From NCBI RefSeq assembly GCF_005844085.1, contig NZ_VCDI01000007.1:62001-126000 (forward strand): DNA of 64,000 bases. The letters are read 5' to 3'. Of this stretch, positions 34,120 through 43,427 are shown piece by piece. Below the pieces are notes generated by a model. It was not told the origin of the DNA, ran no database searches, and saw only the letters and a program-made list of their open reading frames with translations. How positions within the stretch are numbered: the stretch's first letter is position 1; each line of letters starts with the position of its first letter. The stretch comes from Lichenicoccus roseus (lineage in GTDB: Bacteria; Pseudomonadota; Alphaproteobacteria; Acetobacterales; Acetobacteraceae). The position numbers and the translations under genes are program-made.

Positions 34120-35151
34120 TCAGAACTTGGCGGACAGCACGACCGAGCCGAAGTTGAACAGGCCGGAGCGCTGGCCGTTGAATTCCTGGGTCTGCCAGGT
34201 CTGCGTGTAGGCCAGCCGGACGCCGTGATAGAGCAGCGCAAGGCCACCCTCGAATTCGCCGACATCCCAGATCTTGGAGACATGCGGCTCGCCGGTGCGG
34301 AACGTGCTGCCTTGCAGGGTGGCGTCGTAGGCGACCGCCTGTCCGTCCACGCCGGCGAATGCATACCATGCGAACGGGCGGGTTGCCTTGTAGGCATCGG
34401 TGCCGTCCATGCCCGGGCTGATGCGCGGCGTGCCGAAGTCGGAGTCGAGTCCCTGGCCGATGCGCACGGTACCACCGGCCTGGGCGTAGGTGCGGAAGTC
34501 GCCGCCGGCGGCACTGACCGACGGCAGCAGGTCGACCGAGATGCCGTAGGCATCGACCACCGGGAAGCGCCAGGTGCGCATCGCCTGCAGCTGCAGCACC
34601 GGCTGGTTCGGCAGCTGGTGCGACCAGCCGCGATTTGGAGTATCGCCGATCAGGCTGTGGAAGCCGTTCTGCACCTGATAGCCACCCGCATAGGAGCCGA
34701 GCACGCCGGCCTGCAGGCCGAACACGCTGCGCGTGGTGTCGGTGTCGCTGATCAGGTTGGCGGTTGCCAGCAGCACGCCGGCATAGGGCCGGTCGCGAGG
34801 GTCGGGCGGATTGATCTGCGTCAGGCGCGGCGTGAAGATCGACTGCTGCAGGCCGAGCGCGATGCGCTGCACGCCATCCCCCCAGATCAGCCGGTTGAGG
34901 TTGGAGATCGCCGGCGGCTGGTTGTCGGTGCCGGAGGTCCAGCCGATCCGGAGGCCACTGGTGTAGTACTGGTCCGACGTGCCCTTCTGGGTCGAGACCG
35001 CATCGTTCTCGCCCTGGATGGTCCAGGTGCCGTACGGATCCTGCAGCGGCGTGGCCGCGGCGGGGCCGGACAGCGCGGCGGCGGCACCCAGGCCTGCCAG
35101 GCCGGATCCCAGCAGGCGGGAACCAAGAAGATTGGCAAAGCGACGCGTCAT
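34120..35151 (-). CDS. LpxR-like outer-membrane lipid A 3'-O-deacylase (DUF2219)
   Basis: Signal peptide at residues 1-34 (LGSGLAGLGAAAALSGPAAA), then a beta-barrel pattern. WTIQGENDAVSTQ has the Asn-Asp pair, and DQYYTSGLRIGWTSG has the Thr-containing strand. DPRDRPYAGVLLATANLIS is the strongest LpxR signature, and GFHSLIGDTPNRGW carries a candidate His. In enteric bacteria LpxR removes the 3'-acyloxyacyl group from lipid A. I chose ATG 35151 over 35181 because the signal peptide is then standard. It ends in KF, consistent with a barrel C-terminus (terminal Phe). Confidence 0.75.
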   Translation of the reverse strand: MTRRFANLLGSRLLGSGLAGLGAAAALSGPAAATPLQDPYGTWTIQGENDAVSTQKGTSDQYYTSGLRIGWTSGTDNQPPAISNLNRLIWGDGVQRIALGLQQSIFTPRLTQINPPDPRDRPYAGVLLATANLISDTDTTRSVFGLQAGVLGSYAGGYQVQNGFHSLIGDTPNRGWSHQLPNQPVLQLQAMRTWRFPVVDAYGISVDLLPSVSAAGGDFRTYAQAGGTVRIGQGLDSDFGTPRISPGMDGTDAYKATRPFAWYAFAGVDGQAVAYDATLQGSTFRTGEPHVSKIWDVGEFEGGLALLYHGVRLAYTQTWQTQEFNGQRSGLFNFGSVVLSAKF

Positions 35152-35262
35152 GATGCTCACTATACGGTATTCCTGGCTCATCGTCCGGCCGGGCGGTCAC
35201 GTGCGGCCGGACCCTTTTCTAAGAGGTTCATCCACCTGAGCAAACCCCCGCTCCGATCCGCC

Positions 35263-36228
35263 ATGCCGTATCCGCGCGACCTGCGTGGTTACGGTCGCAC
35301 TCCCCCGCATCCGCGCTGGCCAGGAGAGGCGCGGATCGCGGTGCAATTCGTGGTCAATTACGAGGAGGGCGCGGAATCTTGCATCCTGCACGGGGACGGC
35401 GCTTCCGAGGCCTTCCTGTCGGACATCGTGCCGGCCACGCCGCTGCCGGGTGCCCGGCATCCGAACATGGAGAGCCTGTACGAATATGGCAGCCGCGCCG
35501 GCGTATGGCGGCTGCTCCGGCTGTTCGCCGGGCGCGGGCTGCATTTCACCAGCTACGCCAACGGGATGGCGATCGAGCGCCTGCCCGAGGTGGCGATCGC
35601 CATGGCAGAGGCCGGGCACGAGGTGGCATCGCACGGCTACCGCTGGATCGACTACCAGAACGTCGAGCGTGGCCGCGAACAGTATGATCTGCGGCAGGCC
35701 ATCGAGGTCCACACGCGCATCCTCGGCAGCCGGCCGCTCGGCTTCTACCTGGGGCGCTGCAGCCCGAACACCCGTAGCCTGGTGCATGCGGAGGGCGGCT
35801 TCCTGTACTGGTCGGACAGCTATGCCGACGACCTGCCCTACTGGGATGTCGAGCGCCCCGGGGCCAGGCCGCAGCTGGTGATCCCCTACACGCTGGAGGC
35901 CAACGACATGCGGTTCGCCAGCCCCGCCGGTTTCGCCAGCGGCGACGACTTCTTCGCCTATCTGCGCGACAGCTTCGACATGCTCTATGCGGAAGGCGAG
36001 ACCGCTCCGAAAATGCTTTCGATCGGCCTGCATTGCCGCCTGGCCGGACGTCCCGGCCGCGCGATGGCGCTGGCGCGGTTCCTCGACCATGTGCAGCGGC
36101 ACGAGCGCGTGTGGATCGCGCGCCGCATCGATATCGCGCGGCACTGGCACGAGATGCATCCCCACAGGGTGCAACCCTTGGCCTCGGCGATAGCGCGTGA
36201 TGCAACCTTGCAACAAGGACAGACATAG
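35263..36228 (+). CDS. PuuE-type allantoinase / polysaccharide deacetylase family protein
   Basis: 321 residues. It starts MPYPRDLRGYGRTPPHPRWP and continues with IAVQFVVNYEEGAESCILHG, both diagnostic of the metal-independent allantoinase PuuE branch of NodB-fold deacetylases. GHEVASHGYRWIDYQNV and GFYLGRCSPNTRSLV follow. The reaction would be hydrolysis of allantoin to allantoate in purine use. No ureide genes are adjacent, so this may be a relative with another amide substrate. Confidence 0.8.
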   Translation: MPYPRDLRGYGRTPPHPRWPGEARIAVQFVVNYEEGAESCILHGDGASEAFLSDIVPATPLPGARHPNMESLYEYGSRAGVWRLLRLFAGRGLHFTSYANGMAIERLPEVAIAMAEAGHEVASHGYRWIDYQNVERGREQYDLRQAIEVHTRILGSRPLGFYLGRCSPNTRSLVHAEGGFLYWSDSYADDLPYWDVERPGARPQLVIPYTLEANDMRFASPAGFASGDDFFAYLRDSFDMLYAEGETAPKMLSIGLHCRLAGRPGRAMALARFLDHVQRHERVWIARRIDIARHWHEMHPHRVQPLASAIARDATLQQGQT

Positions 36229-36420
36229 ATGACAACCCAGCCGTGCAAATTCAACACGATCACGTGATGGATCGCGGTCTGCAATGCAGTGCTGACCGTG
36301 CTATGGCATGGTGCGACGCCTTCCCAAGATTAGGCAGTCACGAAGTAAACCGCCTCCACATGGTGCGCCCGCAGCCTCTTGCCGCGGACAAGCATCCCTT
36401 AGATCCCAGGATTACGACCG

Positions 36421-37107
36421 TTGAGAAGTAACAGGACCGACCGCAGCCCCCGCTCCCCGCGCCGCGGCGGATTTGACGACGATTTCGTGCCCGCGCCGAC
36501 CTTTACCGATCGCGGCGGTCCTCCAGCACGTCGCCCGATGGGCGGCGGCGGCGGCGGCTCCCAGGTCATCGCGTCGGGTCCGGAGCTCAGCGCCAGCGTC
36601 AAGTGGTTCAACAGCGAGAAGGGCTTCGGCTTCGTCGAGTTGTCGGATGGCTCCGGCGATGTCTTCCTGCACGCCAATGCGCTCACCCAGTCCGGCCATG
36701 ACAGCGTCAGCCCAGGTGCTACGCTCGGCGTCCGTATCGGCCAGGGTCCCAAGGGCCGCCAGGTTGCGGAGGTCCTGTCGGTCGACGAGAGCACCGCGCA
36801 GCCGGAGCGCCCGCGTTCGGCGGCACCCGGCGGCTTCGGCGCCCCGCGCACGGGCGGCGCCTTCCGTGGCGGCCGCAGCACGCCCGACCTTTCGCAGGCC
36901 GAGGAAGTCCGTGGCATCGTCAAGTGGTACAACGCCACCAAGGGCTTCGGCTTCATCACCCCGGACACCGGCGGCAAGGACATCTTCGTCCATGCCTCGG
37001 CACTCGAGCGCTCCGGCCTGTCGAGCCTGAACGAGGGCCAGTCGACCCGCGTGCAGGTAGTCCAGGGCCAGAAGGGTCCGGAAGCCGCCGCGATCAGCCT
37101 CGCCTGA
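36421..37107 (+). CDS. Two-domain cold-shock protein
   Basis: 228 residues from a TTG start (AGGA upstream). An Arg/Gly-rich disordered head is followed by two cold-shock domains. The first is at about 57-122 ([20 protein letters not shown], with DVFLHANAL). The second is at about 160-228 ([20 protein letters not shown], with DIFVHASAL). Each has the RNP1-like KGFGF and RNP2-like VFLH/IFVH aromatic patches that bind single-stranded nucleic acid. Tandem-domain CSPs are typical of alphaproteobacteria. The 190-bp gap upstream holds a palindrome at 36259-36268 and could be a structured leader. Confidence 0.9.
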   Translation: MRSNRTDRSPRSPRRGGFDDDFVPAPTFTDRGGPPARRPMGGGGGGSQVIASGPELSASVKWFNSEKGFGFVELSDGSGDVFLHANALTQSGHDSVSPGATLGVRIGQGPKGRQVAEVLSVDESTAQPERPRSAAPGGFGAPRTGGAFRGGRSTPDLSQAEEVRGIVKWYNATKGFGFITPDTGGKDIFVHASALERSGLSSLNEGQSTRVQVVQGQKGPEAAAISLA

Positions 37108-37169
37108 ACACGACACCGGCCGCAGCTTCGCCCGCCCAATCAGGGTGGGCGTCCCAGCCGACAACACAG

Positions 37170-37203
37170 ACGCCCTGCCATCATCGATGGCAGGGCGTTC
37201 TGC
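37170..37203. terminator. Bidirectional terminator between the cold-shock gene and the binding-protein gene
   Basis: ACGCCCTGCCAT, loop CATCG, ATGGCAGGGCGT: a perfect 12-bp stem 62 bp after the cold-shock stop and just after the convergent gene's end. It is followed by TTCTGCTGTT. Confidence 0.65.
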
Positions 37204-37206
37204 TGT

Positions 37207-38232
37207 TCAGCGAATGCCGTCGATCAGGCCACCGTTGTTCCACAGCGCGTTGAGGCCGGGCGGCAGCCGCAGCGGGCTTGCCGCACCCGCCCTTGCCGCG
37301 AAGATCTGGCCGTAGTTGCCGGACGCCGCCACGGCACGGGCCGCCCAGCCGTCCTGCAACCCCAGCAGGCTGACGAGCCCCGGCGTCGGTGCCGAGAGCT
37401 CCGCGGTCGCAGCCGGGTCGCCGGCAAGCCGGCCCTGCTCATCCCGGATGACGCCCTTCTGCTCCGCCTGCACCAGCGACGCGACGACGTCGCTCACCGC
37501 GGCGGTCCAGGCCGGATCGTCATCCCGCGTCGCCGGTGCGACCGGATCGATCGAGATCATTTCCGGCAGGATCTCGAACTGGTCGCGCATGCCGTGGAAC
37601 CCTGCTCGCATCCCGGCAAGCGACGAGACGCTCGAGGTGATGGCTTCGCAGTGGCCCGTGGTCAGGGCGGCCTCCATCTCGCCGATCTCCTGGTAGGGAT
37701 CGTTGCGGATGGCAACGTGGCGTCGCGTGGACCAGTCGGCAATTCCGTCGTCGTACGGGGTTCCGGAGATGTAGCAGACCATGTGGCCTGCCAGGTCGGC
37801 GGGCGCGCGGAAGCCCAGTCGCCTGTTCACCAGGAAGCCCTGCCCGTCCATGAAGATGGACGGTCCGAAGCGCAGATGGCGGAGCAGGGCGGCGGTCGCA
37901 TCCGGGGTCACGCCGACCACGAGGTCTACGTCCCGGTCGTGCAGCGCGGCCAGCGCATGTCCCTCGTCCGGATAGCCTTTCAGCTGCGTCCTGTGCGGAT
38001 CACCCAGCACGGCGGCGGCCACCGCGCCGCAGAATGGTGCCGCGAAGCCGGACAGGTCGCCATGGCTGTCGGATTTGGTGAAGTCCTCCTGCTCGACGAT
38101 GATCGCGCAGGACAGATGTCCCGCCCTCCGGACCATGTCGATGGTGCGCGCTGTCGTCGCGCCTGCAGGAGACGAAAAAGTAATGGCCGCCCCGACGAGC
38201 AGGGCGGCCATGACACAGCCGTATCGGATCAC
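37207..38232 (-). CDS. AapJ-like amino-acid-binding periplasmic protein (family 3)
   Basis: 341 residues with signal peptide MIRYGCVMAALLVGAAITFS. The fold includes GHLSCAIIVEQEDF, GDLSGFAAPFCGAVAAAVLG and VGVTPDATAALLRHLRFGPS. The C-terminus reads ASGNYGQIFAARAGAASPLR then LPPGLNALWNNGGL, characteristic of the general L-amino-acid binding protein AapJ. No Aap permease or ATPase is nearby, so it is an orphan. Its start overlaps the stop of the upstream phosphoesterase by 4 bp, so the two are translated together. The ligand is unknown. Confidence 0.75.
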   Translation of the reverse strand: MIRYGCVMAALLVGAAITFSSPAGATTARTIDMVRRAGHLSCAIIVEQEDFTKSDSHGDLSGFAAPFCGAVAAAVLGDPHRTQLKGYPDEGHALAALHDRDVDLVVGVTPDATAALLRHLRFGPSIFMDGQGFLVNRRLGFRAPADLAGHMVCYISGTPYDDGIADWSTRRHVAIRNDPYQEIGEMEAALTTGHCEAITSSVSSLAGMRAGFHGMRDQFEILPEMISIDPVAPATRDDDPAWTAAVSDVVASLVQAEQKGVIRDEQGRLAGDPAATAELSAPTPGLVSLLGLQDGWAARAVAASGNYGQIFAARAGAASPLRLPPGLNALWNNGGLIDGIR

Positions 38233-40307
38233 GGAGTCCAGGTACCCGAGGTCGGAATGCCGGGAGTGACGCTGGGACGCGGGTTGAAGTCCGACGGCGC
38301 CGGGTCGATCAGCTTGCCGGTGGCGTAGTCGGTCGGGATGATGTTGAGAGCAGTGCAGCCGTTGCCGCCGTAGTGCGGCAGCGTGTGCGCGATCGAGACC
38401 GGGATCTCGGCGTATTCAGCCGGCAGCGGTGCGATCTGGCCGGTCAGGCGGGAATTGTCGAAAGCCGAGAACAGGTTGCCCACCGGGCTGCTGGCGCCGT
38501 CGGCCGGGCCGAGATCGCTCTGGCCGAACTCCTGCTTGCCGAGCGCCACGCCCTTGACCTCGTCGGGCAGGTTGGCGAGCGGCGTCAGCCTGAACAGCTC
38601 GTTGATGAACTTGATGACCGAGCTGTGCTCCGCGTACTCGTGGCTGATCGCGTGCACCCGGCTGAACGGCGAGATGATCATGAGCGGGATGCGCGGGCCG
38701 CCGGAGAGCGGGTTGCCCTCGGGATCGAGCTGCCGGACCAGCGGCTGGGTGTGGTCGTAGAGACCGTCGGTCTCGTCGTAGGTGATGATGATCGCGCTGT
38801 TCTTCCAGTACGGGGACGCCGCGATCGCATTCACCTCGTCGGCCAGCAGAGTCTCGGCGATCTGCGTGTCCGAGTAGCCCGGATGGTCGTCGCTGCCGGG
38901 GAAGGCGGACTGCACCGCGGGGTTGGGATCGACCGGCTTCAGGTTGTCGTTGTTGCCGTAGCCGCCACGCACGTAGAACACGCCGCCGGCGGAGGGCAGC
39001 GTCTGCTTGGACACGGCGGTGTAGAAGTCGCCGAGGCCGTGCAGGTTGCTGGCGACGGCCGGGTTGTCGCCGACATAGCCGAAATACTGCGGTGCATTGT
39101 GGTGCGTGATGTAGGTCGCGTGGCTATCGACGCCGTTGGTATCGGTCGGCTCGGTGTCATAGCCTTCCTGGTACCAGCCCCAGTTGGTGGGTGCCACCTG
39201 CTGGCTGGCGATGGTGCGGATGTCATCCTGCACGTCGATCAGGTCCAGCGCCGGGTTCTGGTCGGTCTGGATCGTCTTCTCGATCTGCTTGCCGAGGAAC
39301 GAGAGCGGCAGGCTCGCATAGGTCTGGTTGAGGTCAGGCGTCGCCGGGCTCTCGTCGTTCGGACCGTATGGCGGCTTGACCGCCGAGGTGTCGTAGTTCG
39401 AGCCGGCATAGGGTCCGTTATCGCCGATCACCGGCTCGCCGCCGGTCGCGGCCACCACCGGGTTGGTGTTGTTGCTGCCGGTGCTGGGGTGCAGCGCCCA
39501 CTGCGTCACGCCGGACTGGCCGGCGATCATCGAGATGGCGTTCGGCGAGGACGGCCCGATGATGGTCTGGTGCATGGCGTCGAACAGCGTGAAGCGGTCG
39601 GCGAACTGCCACAGGAACGGCACCGTGTTGCAGTCGATGTGGCTCACCGCGAGCTCGGCGGTCTGCTTCGCCGCAAGCGTCGGGTTGCTGGTCGCGGCGA
39701 CACCGGTCGACATCGAGACGATCTGGCCGCCCTTGGTGGTCAGCCCTTCCTCGTCGAGCGCGTAGCGATCGTTCTTGGCGACCCCGTTGAGGAAGTCGAG
39801 CGAGTTGTTGATGCCGGTATGCGAATGATCGACCGAGGCGGTATCCTGCGGATAGATCGGCACCGTCTTGCCGTTGACGTCCTTCACCGTGGCTGGGATC
39901 AGGAACGGCGAGATCGTGCCGACGCTGCCGTCGGTGTTCACGATCGGCTGCGTGAAGCCCGGCGTCTGCGCGGCAGGCTGGCTGAACAGGCCGTTGGCGC
40001 CAGGGAAGGTGCCAAGGTGGAAGTCGAACGAGCGGTTCTCCTGGAACAGCACGAACACGTACTTCACGTTCTTCCGCAGCAGGGCAAGCTTCTGGGCATG
40101 CGACAGCACCGGCTCGCCGGCGGGCGAGTGCGCCCGGGCCATTACCGCGCCGCTGGAGGCCGGCCCGATGACGACCATGGAGGCGTCGTTGCTGGTCTGC
40201 GAGGCGAACTGCGCCTGCACTCCGGCTGCGCAGGCCGCGAGCGGCTGCATGACCAGCGATACCGCCGTGATCATGCTGGTGCAGGTTAGTCTGACACGTG
40301 GAGACAT
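38229..40307 (-). CDS. Secreted phosphoesterase (phospholipase C / acid phosphatase AcpA family)
   Basis: 692 residues from ATG 40307; the frame is open far upstream, but a signal peptide begins here (LTCTSMITAVSLVMQPLAAC). The PF04185-type signature VFVLFQENRSFDFHLGTFPG is near residue 75. VDHSHTGINNSLDFLNGV and IITYDETDGLYDHTQP carry further metal and phosphate ligands. RIPLMIISPFSRVHAISHEY closes the active domain. It hydrolyses phosphate esters outside the cytoplasm; a phospholipid or generic phosphatase substrate cannot be distinguished. The 232-bp upstream gap has no Pho box I can recognise. Confidence 0.85.
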   Translation of the reverse strand: MSPRVRLTCTSMITAVSLVMQPLAACAAGVQAQFASQTSNDASMVVIGPASSGAVMARAHSPAGEPVLSHAQKLALLRKNVKYVFVLFQENRSFDFHLGTFPGANGLFSQPAAQTPGFTQPIVNTDGSVGTISPFLIPATVKDVNGKTVPIYPQDTASVDHSHTGINNSLDFLNGVAKNDRYALDEEGLTTKGGQIVSMSTGVAATSNPTLAAKQTAELAVSHIDCNTVPFLWQFADRFTLFDAMHQTIIGPSSPNAISMIAGQSGVTQWALHPSTGSNNTNPVVAATGGEPVIGDNGPYAGSNYDTSAVKPPYGPNDESPATPDLNQTYASLPLSFLGKQIEKTIQTDQNPALDLIDVQDDIRTIASQQVAPTNWGWYQEGYDTEPTDTNGVDSHATYITHHNAPQYFGYVGDNPAVASNLHGLGDFYTAVSKQTLPSAGGVFYVRGGYGNNDNLKPVDPNPAVQSAFPGSDDHPGYSDTQIAETLLADEVNAIAASPYWKNSAIIITYDETDGLYDHTQPLVRQLDPEGNPLSGGPRIPLMIISPFSRVHAISHEYAEHSSVIKFINELFRLTPLANLPDEVKGVALGKQEFGQSDLGPADGASSPVGNLFSAFDNSRLTGQIAPLPAEYAEIPVSIAHTLPHYGGNGCTALNIIPTDYATGKLIDPAPSDFNPRPSVTPGIPTSGTWTP

Positions 40308-40539
40308 GGGTGCTGACCTCAGGGGCTTGGTATGCGGCCTCTGGATAGGTCGTTGCTCCGTCTCAGAAAAGCACCGCGCGATTACACTTCCGAGACGTTT
40401 CGATACCGTCTTGATATGGCATGTCACCCAACGCGAAGCCCTGCCGCCAAGACATGCCTGCTGTCGACACGCTCGGGTTGCTACCCCTGCAACTTGGGAG
40501 GGTAATGCCAGCTTGGATCGTGGTATCGGAGAAAGCACA

Positions 40540-40692
40540 ATGAACGACGCACCGCACCTACTCGCCATCGTCGAGAGCAAGATGGCGCAGGTCAGGACGC
40601 AGCTCGAACACGGCAGTCCGGCCAAGGCGAAGGAACTGCTGGAAGAGGTCAGGATCTACTCGCAGGCCCTCCGCCTCGACCTCGCGGCCTGA
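40540..40692 (+). CDS. Small helical protein, 50 aa
   Basis: ATG at 40540 with GGAGAAA upstream. It is one or two amphipathic helices (LAIVESKMAQVRTQLEHGSP, KAKELLEEVRIYSQALRLDL) with no Cys or signal. It is divergent from the phosphoesterase and too short for most gene callers' default settings. Function unknown. Confidence 0.5.
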   Translation: MNDAPHLLAIVESKMAQVRTQLEHGSPAKAKELLEEVRIYSQALRLDLAA

Positions 40693-40809
40693 TCACCGGC
40701 CCGCGCTCTGCACCCAGGCGTCTGCCTGCGCATCTGCTTCAATTATAGGCAAACGCGCCGGGCACAGCCCGCGACACCGACATCAGCCGGCGCCGCGGAC
40801 GCGGGGGTA

Positions 40810-41826
40810 TCAGGCGGTCGGCACCGAGGCGACCGTCTTCAGGATGCGCGAGGCGATCTGGTACGGGTCGCCCTGCGAGTTCGGCCGGCGATCCTCGAGA
40901 TAGCCGCGGTAGTTGTTGTTGACGAAGCTGTGCGGCACCCGAATCGAGGCGCCGCGGTCGGCCACGCCATAGCTGAAGCTGTGGATCGAGGCCGTCTCGT
41001 GCAGGCCGGTCAGGCGCAGATGGTTGTCCGGCCCGTAGACCGCGATATGGTCCTCGCGAGTGTCGGCGAACGCCTTCATCAGCTTCTCGAAATATTCCTT
41101 TCCGCCGACTTCGCGCAGGTAGGTGGTCGAGAAGTTGGCGTGCATGCCGGAGCCGTTCCAGTCGGTGTTGCCCAGCGGCTTGCAGTGATACTCGATATCG
41201 ACGCCGTACTTCTCGGTCAGGCGCTGCAGCAGGTAACGTGCCACCCACATCTCGTCGGCGGCCTTCTTCGAACCCTTGCCGAAGATCTGGAATTCCCACT
41301 GGCCCTTGGCCACCTCGGCATTGATGCCTTCGTGGTTGATGCCGGCATCCAGGCAGATGTCGAGATGCTCCTCGACGATCTTGCGCGCCATGTCGCCGAC
41401 ATTGCTGTAGCCGACACCGGTGTAGTACGGGCCCTGCGGCGCCGGATAGCCGCTCTCCGGGAAACCGATCGGACGGCCGTTACGATAGAAGAAATACTCC
41501 TGCTCGAAGCCGAACCAGGCGCCCGGATCATCGAGAATGGTCGCGCGCATGTTCGATGGATGCGGCGTCAGGTCGGGCATCATGACCTCGCACATCACGA
41601 TGATGCCGTTCTTGCGCTGGCTGTCGGGAAACAGCGACACCGGCTTCAGCACGCAGTCGGAGCTGCCGCCTTCGGCCTGCTTCGTCGAGCTGCCATCGAA
41701 ACCCCAGAGCGGCAACTGCTCCAGCGTCGGGAAGCTGTCGAACTCCTTGATCTGCGTCTTACCGCGAATATTCGGGACCGGCGTGTAGCCGTCCAGCCAG
41801 AGGTACTCGAGCTTATACTTTGTCAT
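40810..41826 (-). CDS. glnII: Glutamine synthetase type II (eukaryote-like GSII)
   Basis: Makes glutamine from glutamate, ammonia and ATP. It starts MTKYKLEYLWLDGYTPVPNI with the GSII head EYLWLDG. Then come LPLWGFDGSSTKQAEG, ATILDDPGAWFGFEQEYFFY, GINAEVAKGQWEFQIFGKG and GNTDWNGSGMHANFSTTYLR, all active-site blocks of the short GSII class. The 338-residue length fits GSII rather than the 470-residue GSI. This class is known from Rhizobium and some other bacteria and is not adenylylated. A sigma-54 promoter match lies upstream. Confidence 0.93.
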   Translation of the reverse strand: MTKYKLEYLWLDGYTPVPNIRGKTQIKEFDSFPTLEQLPLWGFDGSSTKQAEGGSSDCVLKPVSLFPDSQRKNGIIVMCEVMMPDLTPHPSNMRATILDDPGAWFGFEQEYFFYRNGRPIGFPESGYPAPQGPYYTGVGYSNVGDMARKIVEEHLDICLDAGINHEGINAEVAKGQWEFQIFGKGSKKAADEMWVARYLLQRLTEKYGVDIEYHCKPLGNTDWNGSGMHANFSTTYLREVGGKEYFEKLMKAFADTREDHIAVYGPDNHLRLTGLHETASIHSFSYGVADRGASIRVPHSFVNNNYRGYLEDRRPNSQGDPYQIASRILKTVASVPTA

Positions 41827-41912
41827 TTAGTATGCTTCTCATTTCCTGTCGTGAAGCGAGAACACCAGGAGGTCCTGGCAGCCCCGTCGACTTCAAGGGG
41901 ACGCGGTTGCTG

Positions 41913-41928
41913 AGCATGTTCCATGCCA
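41913..41928 (-). promoter_or_regulatory. Sigma-54 promoter candidate for glnII
   Basis: On the minus strand: TGGCATGGAACATGCT, with GG and GC at the exact -24/-12 spacing and TGGCA and TGCT matching the consensus. Initiation near 41901 would give a 75-nt leader. glnII is NtrC/sigma-54 controlled in rhizobia, so the assignment is consistent. No clear NtrC site was found upstream. Confidence 0.55.
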
Positions 41929-42071
41929 AACCCGGGCCGTCCGCTTCCATCCATACCGATGGGTCGCCGCAGCCGCACAACCCGGGCATGCTTGATGCGC
42001 TGAGCTGAAGCCATCGCCACCCGAGGACATGCAGCATCGTGCCGAACTGGGCCTTGCCGAACTGGGAGACG

Positions 42072-43427
42072 ATGAGCCGGAGTGCGCGATGGCTGCACCC
42101 GCTCGACTATGTGCGGCCGCGCGTGGTGCGCGTCGGGGTCACCGGCCTGGCGCGTGCCGGCAAGACCGTGTTGCTGACCGCCCTCGCGGCCACCCTGCTG
42201 GCGCCGGACGCGCTGGCTTCGGGGGCGTTGGGCGGCAGGATCCGGCGCGTCCGCATCGCCCCCAGCGGCGCCGGACCGCTGCCGCGCTTCGACCACGTCC
42301 GGCACCTGGCAGCGCTCGCAGCCGACGCGCCGCACTGGCCCGGCCGCACCAATCAGGTCTCGCTGCTGGCGCTGGATCTCGAGCTCGGCGCGCCGCCGCT
42401 GCCGCCGCGCCAGGTCCGGCTCGAGCTGCTCGACTATCCTGGCGAGTGGCTGCTCGACCTGCCGCTGCTCGGCCAGAGCTTCGCGGAGTTCTCGCGCGCC
42501 ACCTTCGCCCGCCTCGAGCAGCCGCAACTGGCGCCGCTGGCGCGCGACTTCCTGGCCTTCGCGTCGGGCCTGCCGGCCCGTGCCGCCGCCGACGACACCC
42601 TCGCCGAAGCCGGACACGGACTGTATCGCACGCTGCTGCGCCGGCTGCGCGACGAGGCCGGGATGTCGCTGCTGCAGCCCGGTCGTTTCCTGATGCCGGC
42701 CCCCGGCGCCACACCGCCGTGGGAGATCTTCTTTCCGTTCCGCGGCGGCGGCGGCCTCGCCAGCCTGCTGGAGCGACGCTACGACGCCTACGTGCAGGCG
42801 GTTCGCGAGGCCCTGGTCTCGCCGTTGTTCGGCGACATGGACCGGCTCATCGTGCTCGCCGACCTGCTCGGCGCGCTGCATGCGGGCCCGGTTGCATTCG
42901 CCGATGCGCAGGCGGCGCTGTCGGCGGCGGCGGAAGCGCTGCGCTGGCGCGGCTCCTGGCTGGAACAGGCCGGGAGCGCGATGACCGCCCTCGCCCGGCT
43001 GCAGATGCCGCCACGCGTGGTGCGCCGGGTCGCCTTTGCCGCCAGCAAGGCGGACCATGTCGCCGAACGCCAGCGCGGCAACCTCGCCCAGCTGGTCCGC
43101 AGCATCGCCGCGCTTCCGGCGCGCGGCAATGACGGGCATAGCGCCGGCTTTGCGATCGCCTCGGTCCGATGCACCGAGGACATCGTCTGGGCGCTGGACG
43201 GACATCCGGTCTCGGCGGTGCGCGGCCGCATCCTCGGCGAACGGCAGATGACCCGCTCCTATCCCGGCGAAGTCCCGGACCGGGCGCCGGACGCCGCCTT
43301 CTGGGCGCATCCGTTCCTGACCCTGCCCGAATTCGAGCCGATGCGGCTGCCCGGCCAGGGCCGCCTCGGCGTCCCCAACATCGGCCTCGAGGCGCTGCTC
43401 GCCTGGCTGCTGGAGGACCTGCTGTGA
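42072..43427 (+). CDS. ycjX: YcjX-family GTP-binding protein (DUF463)
   Basis: ATG at 42072 with GGGAG close upstream; a GTG 11 codons earlier is possible. The P-loop GLARAGKT is near residue 29 and LELLDYPGEWLLDL (the G3-like DxPG) near residue 120. FPFRGGGGLASLLERRYDAY, ADLLGALHAG and VAFAASKADHVAERQRGNLA are family-specific. YcjX proteins bind GTP and are linked to envelope stress in proteobacteria. The stop overlaps the start of the next gene as GTGA, the usual YcjX-YcjF pair. Confidence 0.85.
   Translation: MSRSARWLHPLDYVRPRVVRVGVTGLARAGKTVLLTALAATLLAPDALASGALGGRIRRVRIAPSGAGPLPRFDHVRHLAALAADAPHWPGRTNQVSLLALDLELGAPPLPPRQVRLELLDYPGEWLLDLPLLGQSFAEFSRATFARLEQPQLAPLARDFLAFASGLPARAAADDTLAEAGHGLYRTLLRRLRDEAGMSLLQPGRFLMPAPGATPPWEIFFPFRGGGGLASLLERRYDAYVQAVREALVSPLFGDMDRLIVLADLLGALHAGPVAFADAQAALSAAAEALRWRGSWLEQAGSAMTALARLQMPPRVVRRVAFAASKADHVAERQRGNLAQLVRSIAALPARGNDGHSAGFAIASVRCTEDIVWALDGHPVSAVRGRILGERQMTRSYPGEVPDRAPDAAFWAHPFLTLPEFEPMRLPGQGRLGVPNIGLEALLAWLLEDLL

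Noticed and set aside
36259-36268. ATCACGTGAT palindrome before the cold-shock gene
   Set aside because: A 10-bp palindrome close to the previous gene's stop and 150 bp from the cold-shock start; too short and common to call an operator.
38373-40289. 638-codon plus-strand frame
   Set aside because: Antisense shadow of the phosphoesterase gene; no signal peptide or motif, Arg/Val/Gly-rich.
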